Shown: positions 32,592 to 44,681 of the stretch, in pieces | How the letters are laid out: each line of letters starts with the position of its first letter | Position numbering within the stretch: position 1 is the stretch's first letter | Source of the DNA: Oscarella lobularis | Taxonomy: Eukaryota; Porifera; Homoscleromorpha; Homosclerophorida; Oscarellidae | Assembly (NCBI RefSeq): GCF_947507565.1 | Contig: NC_089183.1 | Coordinates: forward strand, 2,480,001-2,544,000 | Direction: 5' to 3' | Length of the DNA stretch: 64,000 bases | The notes under the pieces: model-generated | What the model saw: only the letters and a program-made list of their open reading frames with translations | The model's database searches: none | What the model was told of the DNA's origin: nothing | Position numbers and translations under genes: made by a program

Positions 32592-35195
32592 ATGATGTCC
32601 ACCTTTGTAGTTGTGTTTCTCTTCGCTCTCTCTGCGCTTTCGGCGGGCGATCAGAAGACGTTCGACTGCAAAATGCGCCAACTTGCATTAGATTATGCAA
32701 TAAGAATTCAGCCATATCGCACGAAGGCCCAATTCCAGCAAGTCGCCGACGCTCTAAACGGATCTCCCGAAGCGCAGGGCTGCAATATAACCATTCCAAA
32801 CAGAAAATACGCAGAGAGCCGCTTTTCTACCTTCCCTGCACCCGCTAAATCGACCGTATACGTCGACGCCGTACGTGGAAGCGACACGAATACGGGAACG
32901 CTGGAAAACCCGTACAAAACAATAAACAAAGCCGTCGCGTCGATCGGAACAGACTCGATCATCCTTCTTCGAGCGGGAACTCACTTTCTTCAAGAAACAA
33001 TCGTTCTGAACGCGTCTCACAGCGGACTGACCATTCAGAACTACAACGGCGAAGAGGCGTGGATAAGCGGGGGCGTGCCCCTTACACCCCAATGGAAACC
33101 GTTCAACGTTTCGAATAGCAGCAATTGGATAACGGAAATGAACGAGAACGCAATATATGGCGATCATCCAACCCCAGGACACATTGCAATCAATGGAACG
33201 TACGACACGTGGCAAGAATGCGAAACGATGTGTCAGAAAAACGGCACGTGCAACGTGTGGACTTGGCACGATGCCAAGTACGACGGCTATAGTCACACGT
33301 GCTGGTTTCGCTACGACCACCGCTACGATCCCACGCCGGAGAAGGGAATCAATAGCGGTTATAAAACCCTCGCACCGAATATTTATATCGCCGATTTGGA
33401 TATTGATTCGATTCCGGGACTTCGGGTTAATACGAAACGCGCTATTAGAGCGCGATATCCGAACGCCGATCCCGAGATCGGTTTCGGTTCGAGGCTTGCG
33501 GCGACCGAGTGGCTCAAGCCGACCGTTCCGTCGAAACCGGACTCGGAATATTATCCCGAGACTCCTTTGAGGAATACGACTCCGAATATGTTTCAACGCT
33601 ACTATCTCGGCATCGGTGGCCCGTGCGAGCATTTTACCCCGCCCGCGGGCTACTGGTGCGGTACGCGCGGCGCAGGCGGCGGCCCCAAGACCTATACTAT
33701 CCCATCGGGGATTGTCGTGAATCAGACCGTGTTACCTCACTCGCCTTACAAGGATCCCACAACGGGAATCGTTCAAGCGTGGCGCGTCTATCATTGGGCG
33801 AGTTGGATGTTCGAAATTGGGAATCACGACGTTTCCGTCGACGGCACGACGTCGACTTTTGTTTTTAGTAAAGGCGGTTTTCAGGGCGGTCGCGGAAACG
33901 ATCGCGGCGACTGGTTCTACATCGAAAACATATTCGAAGAACTCGACAATCCGAACGAGTATTTCTTCGACGAGAAAACGAAAATGCTCTACTATTTTCA
34001 CAACGGAACGGGAACGGTGCCGTCGGATTGGAAATTCGTCGCGACGAATCTTCAAACGCTCTTCAACGTGAGTGGAACTCGAGATAAACCCGTGATGGGA
34101 ATTTCGTTTCGTGGAGTGGGCTTTCGCGACGCGGCGTACACGTACATGGAACCGCACGGCATACCGTCGGGCGGCGATTGGGCATTGCAGAGATACGGTG
34201 CGCTGTTTTTTGAGGGCACCGAAGGCGCGATCGTCGACTCGTGCGTCTTCGAGAGACTCGACGGTAATGCCGTAATGATTTCGGGATATAATCGCAATGC
34301 GACAATACAGAAGTCGGAGTTTGTTTGGATTGGCGATTCGGCTATCGCCTCGTGGGGCTATACGACGGGGTCGAGTGTCGACGGGATGGGGCCAGATGGA
34401 ACGGACGGTAATCAGCCGCGATTTAATAATATTCTATATAATTTTGTTCACGAGCTCGGCATATGGGAGAAACAGTCGTCGTTTTATTTCCAGTCAAAGT
34501 CGTGTCAGAATCTTCTCCAGGGAAATATCTTCTTCAATGGGCCGCGAGCGGGGATCAATTTCAATGACGGTTTCGGAGGCGGTTCGAATTTGACGGAAAA
34601 TATTTTGTTTAATACGTGTCGAGAATCGGGTGATCACGGCCCGTTCAATAGCTGGGATCGTCAGGTGTACGTGACGAAATTGATCGACGGGAAAACGCCG
34701 TCGCCCGTCAAACTCTACGACTACATTTCGAGGAATTTCATGATTGCGAACTATAACAGTCAGGAGGCGATCGACAACGACGACGGATCGTGCTATTATG
34801 AAACGTTCAATAATTTCTTTGCGTACAGTGGCAATGGAATGAAGAGCGATTTTGACGGGCACGATAATCATCACCATGACAATGTCTATGCGTATGTCGG
34901 AGAAGGGTACGGTATTAATCACGATGTGCTTCCTGGGCATCAGGATCATTTTTATAATAACTATGTCGTTATGAATGGGGATGGGGACTATGGGCACGGA
35001 ACGACGTGCTCCGGACCAGGAATGACGGTCGTTTACGGCAATAGGATTTTTACACCGAAAGGGAATGTTACGGAATGTGGAATGAGTCTCGCTGCTTGGC
35101 AGGCCAAAGGAAATGATAAGGGTACGACGGCGGGGAAGTGGCCGGATGACGACGATCTCATTGCGGCTGCTAAGAAAGCTTTGGGCATGGTGTAG
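32592..35195 (+). CDS. Secreted right-handed parallel beta-helix protein, intronless
   Basis: An 867-residue single exon from the ATG pair at 32592, with a signal peptide (MMSTFVVVFLFALSALSAG). The N-terminal part has the entry motif of pectate-lyase-like beta-helices (VYVDAVRGSDTNTGTLENPY, then KTINKAV). Around residues 200-260 a cysteine-rich PAN/Apple-like insertion appears (ECETMCQKNGTCNVWTW ... CWFRY). The second half has repeated short strands typical of beta-helix rungs (GAIVDSCVFERLDGNAVMI, NFVHELGI, GNIFFNGPRAGINFNDGFGG, HHDNVYAY). Many N-x-S/T sites fit secretion. The fold is used by polysaccharide lyases and glycosidases, but catalytic residues cannot be placed, so enzyme activity is only possible. 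Two 3' relics lie 8 and 20 kb downstream. Confidence 0.85.
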   Translation: MMSTFVVVFLFALSALSAGDQKTFDCKMRQLALDYAIRIQPYRTKAQFQQVADALNGSPEAQGCNITIPNRKYAESRFSTFPAPAKSTVYVDAVRGSDTNTGTLENPYKTINKAVASIGTDSIILLRAGTHFLQETIVLNASHSGLTIQNYNGEEAWISGGVPLTPQWKPFNVSNSSNWITEMNENAIYGDHPTPGHIAINGTYDTWQECETMCQKNGTCNVWTWHDAKYDGYSHTCWFRYDHRYDPTPEKGINSGYKTLAPNIYIADLDIDSIPGLRVNTKRAIRARYPNADPEIGFGSRLAATEWLKPTVPSKPDSEYYPETPLRNTTPNMFQRYYLGIGGPCEHFTPPAGYWCGTRGAGGGPKTYTIPSGIVVNQTVLPHSPYKDPTTGIVQAWRVYHWASWMFEIGNHDVSVDGTTSTFVFSKGGFQGGRGNDRGDWFYIENIFEELDNPNEYFFDEKTKMLYYFHNGTGTVPSDWKFVATNLQTLFNVSGTRDKPVMGISFRGVGFRDAAYTYMEPHGIPSGGDWALQRYGALFFEGTEGAIVDSCVFERLDGNAVMISGYNRNATIQKSEFVWIGDSAIASWGYTTGSSVDGMGPDGTDGNQPRFNNILYNFVHELGIWEKQSSFYFQSKSCQNLLQGNIFFNGPRAGINFNDGFGGGSNLTENILFNTCRESGDHGPFNSWDRQVYVTKLIDGKTPSPVKLYDYISRNFMIANYNSQEAIDNDDGSCYYETFNNFFAYSGNGMKSDFDGHDNHHHDNVYAYVGEGYGINHDVLPGHQDHFYNNYVVMNGDGDYGHGTTCSGPGMTVVYGNRIFTPKGNVTECGMSLAAWQAKGNDKGTTAGKWPDDDDLIAAAKKALGMV

Positions 35196-35773
35196 TTTGC
35201 GTGACTACATTATCAAGCCTGCGTGCATGGTTTCTTATTCACACTTTGCTTTTTTTTGTAGCTTTTCTTTTTTATATGTTCAGTTTGGGCTGCTTCGCTT
35301 TTTACTTGGAGAACTTGCGTGCGTTGTGCGACACTGTTCAATAAAATTCAATTGAAAGGCTCCTTGTCCCCTGGCCAACTTGAAAAATCGACATTTGAGG
35401 TCTCGTATAATTTATGAGTTGAATTATGTATGGTTGACTTCATCAAAACGGCAGAGAGCAAAGAGGAATAAATGATTCACTCGACAGGACAGCTACCACG
35501 ATCTACCTTTTTAGACAAAAGAAGCTGCTTGTGATGCCTACTGACAGAGTCTAGTCCAAAACAGGGCCACGCGCTGACCATACGACAGGAGGCACGTTCT
35601 CTTTCAAGCAGGAAATCAACCTAATTGGCTATCCTCTAATTCGATTTGCACTTGCCCTCTAGTCTCGGGCCCAGACTACAGTAGACTCTCTCTCGCCAGG
35701 ATGGAACATCCGGGCGTGAGAGAGTCTCGGCCCGAGCCTGCCCGAGCCTCCGCGAATAGCTTACTCGCCCGCG
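35196..35773. other. 3' UTR with AATAAA (35340-35345) and PARP 5' region
   Basis: AATAAA about 145 bases after the stop is the likely polyadenylation signal of the beta-helix gene. The rest precedes the PARP gene; an earlier ATG at 35701 is in another frame and is not used. Confidence 0.5.
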
Positions 35774-38700
35774 ATGGAATCAGAGCGCTCAAAAAAAGCG
35801 ACCGGGTGGGGTCGAGGACGCGGTATTCGTTGTGGTGGCAGCAGAGATCCTGGTGGCAGCCCCTTACACAATTCTCAATCGAAATCTCATACCGTTGAGG
35901 CGCCCCGAAGTAAGGAAACTTCGTCAAATTCTCCTCCGTTCAATTTCGAAGCCTCGAGTCCACATCAAACGGCGGTGGGCATTGATCAATATGCTGACAC
36001 GCCGGGCAATGCGGTTGACCCGCGTGGCCTTTTTTCCGGGTCGACAGTCTCTGCCGAGTCTTCTGATTCTGTTTACTATCCTCCTCTGGATCAGTACGGG
36101 CCAACAGGTGACGCGCCTGATGCGCGCCTTCGCGCTGCGGAAGGCTTTCGGAAAGCGCAAGCCAACGCCCATGCTCATGTGTCGCGTGGGAGGAGTGAGA
36201 AGCCGGTGGGAAAGACGGAAAGCAAGCTTCGCTTTTCGTCGCTGCCTTCTGATCTGACAAGTGAAGAGCTTGCGACAATTGTCAGAGAAAGTTGCCGTCT
36301 CGCAGAAGACGACGTCAGAGTCGAATTTTTACGTGACGACGCCGTTTCTGCGGTTGTTGTTCTAAACGACGGCAATGGTATCAAAAGTATTCACCTTTTG
36401 CTATGACTATTTACGCTCTTTCTTCTTGTCTGTAGCTGCTTTTAATTTGTGGAAGCGGCGTCTCGCCAAAAATTGTCTTACGTACAAAGGAGAAAGGCTA
36501 ACGTGGGACATCGATGAGCCAACTGAATTAGACGGCAGCCGATTTCTTCTTGAAAATGCGCCTGATGACATCACTTCAGGCGGAAGCCTTCTTCGTCGCT
36601 TGAGAGTCAGCGACGTTGCCCTGAAGGGAGCAGGTGTAAAGGCGCAGTGTTTTCAAAAGGACGATATCAACTGCTGGGTTGTTTTCACTGGGGGCAATAT
36701 TACGGCAGGTATACACACCGGAGGCGTTTCCCTTTCGATTGCGCGCGATCCAATGCGCGGTACCCCTGACCTTTTGTCTATATACTAAGCTCCCTTGCGG
36801 ACTTTTTGCTAACGACTTCATTTCAATTGATTCCGCTGGTTCCCTTCGTAGCAGATAGCGTACTAATCTAATTAGACAACTCCCACCGTTCATAACTTTG
36901 ATCTTCTTTTCGTTCGATAAATATGCTTTTCTTTCAGATGATTCACTGATGAAAGTCCTGAACGACAACGTAGGGGCTATGTTTACCAATTCATCAGCTC
37001 ATACTCGGTTTCGGTGCATTGAAAAGCCAAGGCATGTTACGGTTACAGGCTTGAGCTCTACTTTATCGGAGGATGACGTGACATTTCTCTTCTACGAACA
37101 CGGTGCTTTTGTTCAGGAAGTAAAAACTCTAAGATCAGCGCAGTCTGGAAAAGAGTTTTTGGTGACGTTCAGAAAGCAATCAGGTAGGAACCCTTGCATG
37201 TGCTAGCTTCATGCTTTCCAATTAAAGATGCGCATGTTTCTACGCATACTGCTGTTCCATAGTCTAAAGCTTTAGTTGACCAAATCAAAATAGCTCCTCA
37301 AAAAGCTAAAGATTGAATCCTTTGTTTGTAGATGCTGCACGTGACTGGTCTAGTCTCGACTGGGAAGATGAAAAACCTTGCGTTAAAATTTATGACTTGT
37401 ATCCCACGTGCACCGATGTTATCGGTTCAAGCACGCCTGATAGTCGTCAGTCTTCCAAAAACTTTAAAAAAACAGTACCTGAAGCTGGTGACTCTGCGCC
37501 TTCTGCACGCGACGACAGTTCTTGTAAAACAACGAAAGCTAGCACCAGTAAATCCAATGACGAAGAAGAAAGAACCGTTGAAATAGAAGAAGAACTGACG
37601 CTAAAACCTTATGATGATTTAGACTGTGACGCTAGGATTGTTGATTATGTGTGGAACGTCAAAAAGCGACGTCGAAAACTGGAGAAAGCTGTAGCCGGAA
37701 AGAATTACAAGATAAGTTGGGATGCTGACAATGATTGCCTCTCAATCAAACCTAAACCTGCTGCTAAAGAACAGGGCGAGGAGTGGAAAGAAGAATGCGC
37801 TGATGCAGCCAGAGACTTTTTTGACGACTATAAAATTCTGAAGGTGTCTGTTGGAGAGAAATTCTGGAAAACAATCATTGATTTTATTGCGGAAGAAGAA
37901 CATGGCGACGGCGTGAGCATTCACAAAGAGGCGACATCTTTTGTCATTGTTGTTGTTGGCGAAGAAACTTCTGTGTCTTCTTGTGTGCGGTCCCTAAAAT
38001 TGGAGCTTAAGCGAGCTGAGAAGACCGTTCAAGAGGAAGAGTCAATTGTGACAAAATACATCAAGGCTAGCAATGCAGAAAACCTTCACGCCTTCTTGGA
38101 CAGTAATGAGTTTGCTTCATTTTGCAGAAAATGGTCAGAAGTAGATTTTCGAGCAAATGATTCCCGTTGTGCAATTGAAATTGAATGTCAACATAAGATT
38201 GCAGAAAAAGTGAGGGAAAGTCTAGAGACCGTCCTCAGCGGTTTTCAAACCGAGTATCTTCCAGTCTCTCAACACCTGCACACGTTCTTTCTGAAGCGTG
38301 GATTTGAAAAAGCCAATGCATTGCTGTCATCACACGGCATTCAGGTGAAGATCATCGCTGTTGACAAGAGAGAGCACCGTCTGAAAGCGGCAGGAAATCC
38401 TGCCGACTTTTCAAAAGCCCGCAATGTTCTGCTAACTAGTTACCAAGCTGTTCAAATCAATGTCGACGACGTGGAAACGCAAGAGTTTCTAAGCACAGCA
38501 TATTTCGCGTCATTCGTGGATACCTTTGCTAAAAAAAAAGACGTCATTCTCATTCCTAGCTTGGATGACATGGCTCGAGCTATGGTGACCGGCGGCGATG
38601 CTTTTGTCGTTGGCTCGGCGATGGACGCAGCTTTTGTAGCAAAGCAAGTGAATGAGTATCTCAAGGAAAACGTGATTTACAGCATAACGCTCGATTTTCC

Positions 38701-41700
38701 TACGGCAACTGGCCGTTTTCTTCAAACGTACAAATGGAATGCACTTATGGCAATTAAGAACCAACTGAAAGCTTTTTCAGCAGAAATTAAGGTTGTTCCG
38801 GGTCCGCGTTATACGTTAGAGCTCAGTGCTAATCGCGACGGCTTGCAGCCGTTGCGAAGAGAAATTGACAATGCAGCTCGAAGCATTAAGGAGACGACTG
38901 CAGAAGTGAAAAAGTACGGACTCTATCGCTTTATCGGCAGCGAGTCATACGTAAAAGAGAAAAGCCATCTTGAAGGAAAATACCGTGTTATACTGGCAAC
39001 CGATCAAGACAAAGAGCCCGAGCCAGTCTTCGACGCAGCCACTCGCTCAATGGTAGGCTCAGAAAAGAAAGGCGAATTTCGAAGCGCTCGCCATCCGGGG
39101 AAGACAATGGCTCTTTTTGTTGGCGACCTTTGCCGTCACACGGCTGATGCAATTGTCAACGCAGCCAATGAAGACCTTCAGCACAGTGGCGGTCTTGCGC
39201 GGAACATAGCAAAGGCAGCTGGAGTTGATTTACAGAATGACTGTCGAGATTATATCAGAGCAAACAAGAAGCTTCCGACAGGGCAAGCAATGCGTTCGAA
39301 ACCTGGCCAGCTCAAGAGCACTAAGCACGTATTTCACGCAGTCGGTCCAAGGTGGCCAAAAGAAATTCTCAGCACAGTTGCTCTTAACAATGCGGAGAAA
39401 AGCCTGAAAGACGCCGTTTTCAATACCTTGTCTCTTGCTTCCAAGTTTCAGTGCAAAAGCGTTGCGTTTCCGGCTATAAGTTCGGGAATATTCGGGTGTC
39501 CTATCGACGACTGCGCCAAAAATATGATAGCTTCCGCTTCTGAGTTTTTGGCGAAGAACGAGGATAGTTCGATAGAGGTCGTGCAATTCGTTATGCGAGC
39601 TGAAGACAACGAAAACGTCGTCGCTTTTGAGAAAGAAATGAGAAAACGGCTTGAGTTCGTTCCTCCCAAGCCTGTACATAAACCGCCGCAAGAGCATCGT
39701 TTCCGCTTTGGTCTAAATAGGCCTGCTGAAACTGCCGCATCTCGTACTACTGTCTCTCCAACCGTTACGGTCGTACAAGGAACTACAACTGATGAAAAAG
39801 TACGTCGTCTTCTGTCATTCGGTTTTTAGGTTAATTAACCTCAAAATTATTTTAGGTTGATATCGTTGTTAATTCTACCAATGGAGAATTGGATATGTAT
39901 TGCGCATTGGCAGCAAGGGCATTGTCCAAGGCTGCTGGACGTCGTTTGCAAGAGGCTTGTACTCAGTACGTAGCAAAGAACGGTCCACTAACTGAAGGAG
40001 GCATTGCTGTCACGGACGCCTACAACCTACCAGCGAAAAAAGTTCTTCACGTTTGGTGTCCAAAGACAGCTGAGGTCGGATCAATTTATATATTGCGCTA
40101 CCTGAGTTTTAGTGCCTTCTTGTTCTATTTAGGGACTGAAGAAACTTGTCGTTTTGTTCCTTATCGAAGCCTCTCGCCTTGAGGCTACTTCCGTATCTAT
40201 TCCAGCTTTGGGCACTGGTCGACTGGGACTCTCTGACAAGAAATCAGCTCAGTCAATCTGTCAAGGAATAACAGATTTTTATTCCCAGTCGCCCAATACT
40301 ACAGTTGCAACCATTCGACTTGTAGTTTTTGACAAGTCAAGGCTGTCGGCTTTCAAAGACCAGGTGGCAAAACTGGACATTAATCTGAAAGGATTACCTG
40401 CAGGAAAGCAAGTGGCTGGCAAACAGCCGCCTAGGGCAGGAGCAGTAGCACCAAAAAATATGATCACGTTGCAGAACGGGTCGAAGCTGACCGTAGAGAC
40501 CGGTGACATTGTTTCGTTCAATGCCGACGCCATTGTCGTTCCCGTTGATCCTTCTCTCGATCTTCGCAAGGGAATAGTGGCGAAGAAGATACACACTCTG
40601 GCGGGCCCAAACCTTCAGGCCGAATGCAACACTAAGCACCCGAACGGCATACCTGTAGGAGAAATGGTTGATCTTGCAGGCAGTGGCGGTGTCAAAGCAA
40701 AGCATGTCTTTGCTCTTGCTTGTCCGCGAAATGTTCCTCCAAATGGAACGAGAGACTTGAAGTCTTCTGTTGTCAAATGCCTTGCAGCTGCTGAAGCTGC
40801 GGGCGTTCGTTCCATAGCCATTCCTGCTTTAGGCACGGGCAATCTCGGCTTTTTGAATTCTGAAACTGCCACCGCCATTTTCCAGGCAGCTATTGAGTAT
40901 AGTCAGGAAAGCGTTGCATCCACGTTGCAGAACATTTACGTTTTGGTCTTCGACGCTCCTCGCTTAGACGATTTTATGGCCGAGCTACGATCATGCTTTC
41001 CCAACCAGATACGTGACGACGATACTAGCGGCGACGGTGGAGGTTTCGGTTCAAGAATGAAAAAACTTTTCACCAATGTTGTCGGTAGCGTTTTTGGCTC
41101 AGCTTCAAAAAAGGATCCCGTACGAAACGTCGATGCTGCAAAACCTCCTGATACTGTGGTGATAACCGTATTAGGGGAGAAATGCCACGACGCGTTTAGA
41201 GCGCTCAAAGAAGAGATAAACAGCGAATGCATTACGGAGACCGTTGATGTCGCCGTTCCAGAGAATCTAGACGAGGAAAAGCTCATGCAGCTGCAAACTC
41301 TTGTCTTGGAAAAGCACGTCGTTATGACATTCAAAGCTGGAGCAGCGGATGCCAGTCCTGAAATTACTCTCTCCGGATGGAAAGAAGATACTAGAAATGC
41401 AATGAAAGTCGTTGTCAAGGCACTTTCTGAACACTGGAAAACAGACAAAGAGGCTCACGTCGCAGAAGTGGTTGCAGCTACTAACTTGAAAGCACGTGTC
41501 AGTTGGTTTTGGCTCAGCGACACCGGTTACCGCGAGTACTCGCCACAAGTAACAATACAGATCGAAGACGCTCTTGTGCGACAGGAGAAGACGGTCATTA
41601 CTGTGGGACAAAGTGAGTTTGAAATTGACGCTGCTGGGCGAAAGCAGATTTCGATTAATAGCGGCAACATACGAAAGATTAAGAGAGAGGACGTTTCCGA

Positions 41701-42474
41701 CGGTACTTAGATATAGCTTAAGATTTGGCGCTCTTTCATTGCACTATATTTATAGGAATTGCTTTGCCATCCACTTGGGATGAAATAGAAGACGGCAAAG
41801 AGGTTGTTCGCGTTGAAGTTAAAAAGGATTCGTCAGAGTTCAACGAGGTCTCCCAAAAGTTTCTCGCCACCGCTGGTGGAATTACCGCTCAGCACATAGT
41901 CAGCATCTTACGAATCCAAAACCCTCGGATATACAAGTTTTATGCAAGAGAAAAGGAAATGTTAGAGAAGAAGCGAGCTACTGCATTAGCAAATCAAGGA
42001 CAAGGATTTGGGGTAGAATGGAACCTTTGGCATGGAACCAGCGAAGAAATTATTCAGCAGATAGTAACGAAAGGATTCAATCGTTCGTATGCTGGAAAAA
42101 ATGGTAAAAGCGTTCGTTATTTATTTATTTATTTCGTTATACATCTCTTTTTGTTGACAGTCGGCAAAAAGTATGGCCAAGGCGTCTACTTCGCAAAGGA
42201 TGCTTACTATTCTGCTAGACCAGGCTACGCCGTTCCAAATGCAAATGCAAATGGCAATCAGAACATGTTTCTTTGCCGTGTTCTTGTTGGCCTGTTCACC
42301 CTTGGCACAAAGGATATGGTAGAGCCGCCCCCTATTGATGCTCTGACAAGCGTTGTTGATACGTATGATTCTACTGTCAACGACATGACAAACCCAGGTA
42401 TATTTGCTAGCTGTTTCACCGACCACCACGCTTATCCTGATTATCTAATTGTCTTCAATACGACGAAATTGTGA
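35774..42474 (+). CDS. PARP14-like mono-ADP-ribosyltransferase: RRM-like, three macrodomains, WWE, PARP
   Basis: Eight exons join in phase: 35774-36377, 36436-36708, 36938-37183, 37332-39799, 39856-40074, 40133-41702, 41756-42103 and 42161-42474. The N-terminus is Gly/Arg-rich, followed by RRM-like folds (KLRFSSLPSDLTSEELATI; RHVTVTGLSSTLSEDDVTFL). The large exon 4 has KH-like repeats and ends in macrodomain 1 (DAIVNAANEDLQHSGGLA ... AISSGIFG), the best conserved and likely to bind ADP-ribose. Macro 2 spans exons 4-6 (VDIVVNSTNGEL ... IPALGTGRLGL) and macro 3 lies in exon 6 (ADAIVVPVDPSLDLRKGI ... IPALGTGNLGF); both have weakened ligand loops. A WWE domain (VSWFWLSDTGYREYSP) precedes the catalytic domain with WHGTS, GVYFAKDAYYSA and YPDYLIVF. 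This is the H-Y-L type triad of mono-transferring PARPs. In vertebrates this family is interferon-induced and antiviral. An AATAAA lies at 42776. Confidence 0.92.
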
Positions 42475-42475
42475 C

Positions 42476-42660
42476 TGTTGCCTTTTTTGCATGCTTGCAC
42501 GCAAGCTGTTGGTTATTGTTCCTGTTTTTGTGGTTATTTTTGTTGGTCATCATTCCCGTTGCCTTTTTTGCATGCTTGCACGCAAGTGCGTCTATTTTCT
42601 GTTGGTTGGTTATTGTTTTTGTGGTTGGTTATTTTTGATGGTCATCATTCCCGTTTCTGT
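42476..42660. repeat. About 90-bp tandem repeat after the PARP stop, two copies (unit A)
   Basis: Units begin GTTGCCTTTTTTGCATGC and contain CTTGCACGCAAG, a near-palindrome. Unit B has three copies (54835-55110). Open frames across it are repeat artefacts. Confidence 0.75.
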
Positions 42661-42829
42661 AACCTACTTATGCCTATTACACACATGCATTCGTAAATTT
42701 GAAGACTTGTCGTTGACAACATTGTCATTGAACACAATCATTGCGGATCCTCTTCGACTGTGTTGAAGAGGTATAAATAAAATCGCTGTGGTCTATCTCT
42801 CTGAAAAGTTTGAGAATGTTGGCTACAAC

Positions 42830-43080
42830 AGCGTCTACGCGCGTACGACGGAGCAGGGTACGGTGTCAATCACGACGTGCTCGATGGACAAGAGAATCAT
42901 TTTTTATACTAACTATGTCGTGATGGATGAATGGCAACGGCAATCAAATACAGTCAGTGACTCACGGCACGACGCGCTCACGAAACTATGGAATGTGGAA
43001 AGAGTCTCGCTCTTTGGCAAAAGACAATGACAATTAAACGTACGATGATCTCATTGCGGCTGCTTTGGGCATCGTATAAT
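42830..43080 (+). pseudogene. 3' relic of the beta-helix gene (unit A)
   Basis: Translated pieces match the end of the 32.6 kb gene in order: GAGYGVNHDVL, a TNYVVMD block (parent NNYVVMN), and finally YDDLIAAALGIV before a stop (parent DDDLIAAAKKALGMV). Several indels break the frame. Same strand as the parent. Confidence 0.7.
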
Positions 43081-44681
43081 TTCCAAGGCAACAGCTAGTA
43101 CCTAACCTGTGGTCTTCTAATGATCGCTTGGTTTCTCTATAAACGTTCATTTCGCGTTGCTTCAGATTTTCTCTAACAACTCCCGTGGCTAGGGGAAGAA
43201 TACGTCTCCGCAACGATACATCAAGCTAAAATTCACTGCCGTCGCTTTGGAGATACGTGATATGGCCGTAGATGTAAGGAGAGGAAACCTGGTCTATTTA
43301 TACCAAGCCACCTACGCCGACAGGCCTAAGAAAATCTAGTTGTTGCAAGTCCATTAGCTAGTAGACAATGGGCGCCTACATAATCAGCCTAAATTACCTC
43401 ACAGTCCAATTGACCTAAAATAGGCATCTATTTAAACCAAAATTACGTAACTAATCCATTAACATGGTCTAACCGGGGAGGCGGCCGCCAGCTAAGCACG
43501 TTTGGGGAAAGGAGCTACAACCGATACTAACCTCTAACCGCCCTACCTACTGACAGCCGCCCTAAGCCCTAATGCAGAGGCCACGGACCCATGCACACTA
43601 ACGCAGTCGCCAGAGATATGCAGAACCGAGCACGTGACGAATCCAAAATCTATACAACGAATGCGTGTCGTCCCCGCTACGCTCAATGCCACATACACAT
43701 GCGACGCATCATGCGCTGCCATGACACCAGCCCTCACTCTTGAACCCCAACCCACCCTCAATGTTTAGATTCGATTGGAAATCGTCTATGCTCAAGAGCG
43801 TGGGAAGTGGCACGACAGACACTCCGCATAGTGCATGTAGCAAAGAGCTCCGACCCCTTAAGTGCACGCCTACTCCGCCGGCCGGGGGCCCCCAAAGGAA
43901 AACCTCGGAAATAATTCCTTGATCTTCGTCTGCGCTATCTCTTAGGCAGACCACGTGGACCGCGTCGGCTTCGAAACGAGAAGGAGCACTTTTTCTTTGT
44001 TACGGAAAGACGCCATTTGAATTCGATCGGTTCCTGCGCCGCTTGGAACGTTGTGTGAAGGTCTCGTGTCGCGATTGGCTTTCTGAAGTCACCTAGTGAA
44101 AAAAATTAACCTTGGGCGAACGAAAATCAAAAGGCGAACGCTTTTGTACCCGTTTGACCCAGTGATCGAGATTCGTCGGGGTCCCCGGTCAGAATGCAGC
44201 TACGCGCCTAGAGGAAAGCAGCTCAATGAAGCGGAAATGGCGCCGAGAAAGGCTTCACCTTGAGCGTAGAGAGGGGAAAGAGAGTCGGTTCGCCATGTTG
44301 ACAATTGCCTATACGGGAGCTACGAAACTTCGTTTCCGTGTTTCCATGGCCGACGACTTCGTTTGGGCGATCAAGAATCGGCGTTATTTTTTTTCTAGAA
44401 TGATCCTAATTTCCTACCCTAGAAACCGCCATTGCGTCCAAAATGTTGCTCTCATTGCTGTCATGATTGTGTGCGAAGGAGGAAGTAACCACACTGGGAA
44501 ATCATACAGTGTCAGACGAATTTTCACTCGTTTTCAATTTTGGTCTTGTGCATGCGCTTTTATTAGCCTTTCCCAGTGACTCTTATAATGGCAAAGTTTC
44601 AAGTGCTAATCCTACTTTGAGCTATATTTAATTAAGACTACCGGCAGTTCATCAGTGTTCATTTATTATTCTATTATTCTT
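43081..44681. other. Conserved noncoding part of the duplicated unit
   Basis: Readily aligned with 55550-57217 but with many small indels and no open frame kept in both copies. Contains a GGGGGCCCCC palindrome (about 43885). No gene assigned. Confidence 0.4.

Noticed and set aside
32708-34997. Several long minus-strand frames across the beta-helix gene
   Set aside because: Antisense shadows of an 867-codon plus-strand exon with a signal peptide and clear beta-helix pattern.
42449-42766. Protein-coding frames after the PARP stop
   Set aside because: They run through the 90-bp tandem repeat and differ in copy number between units.
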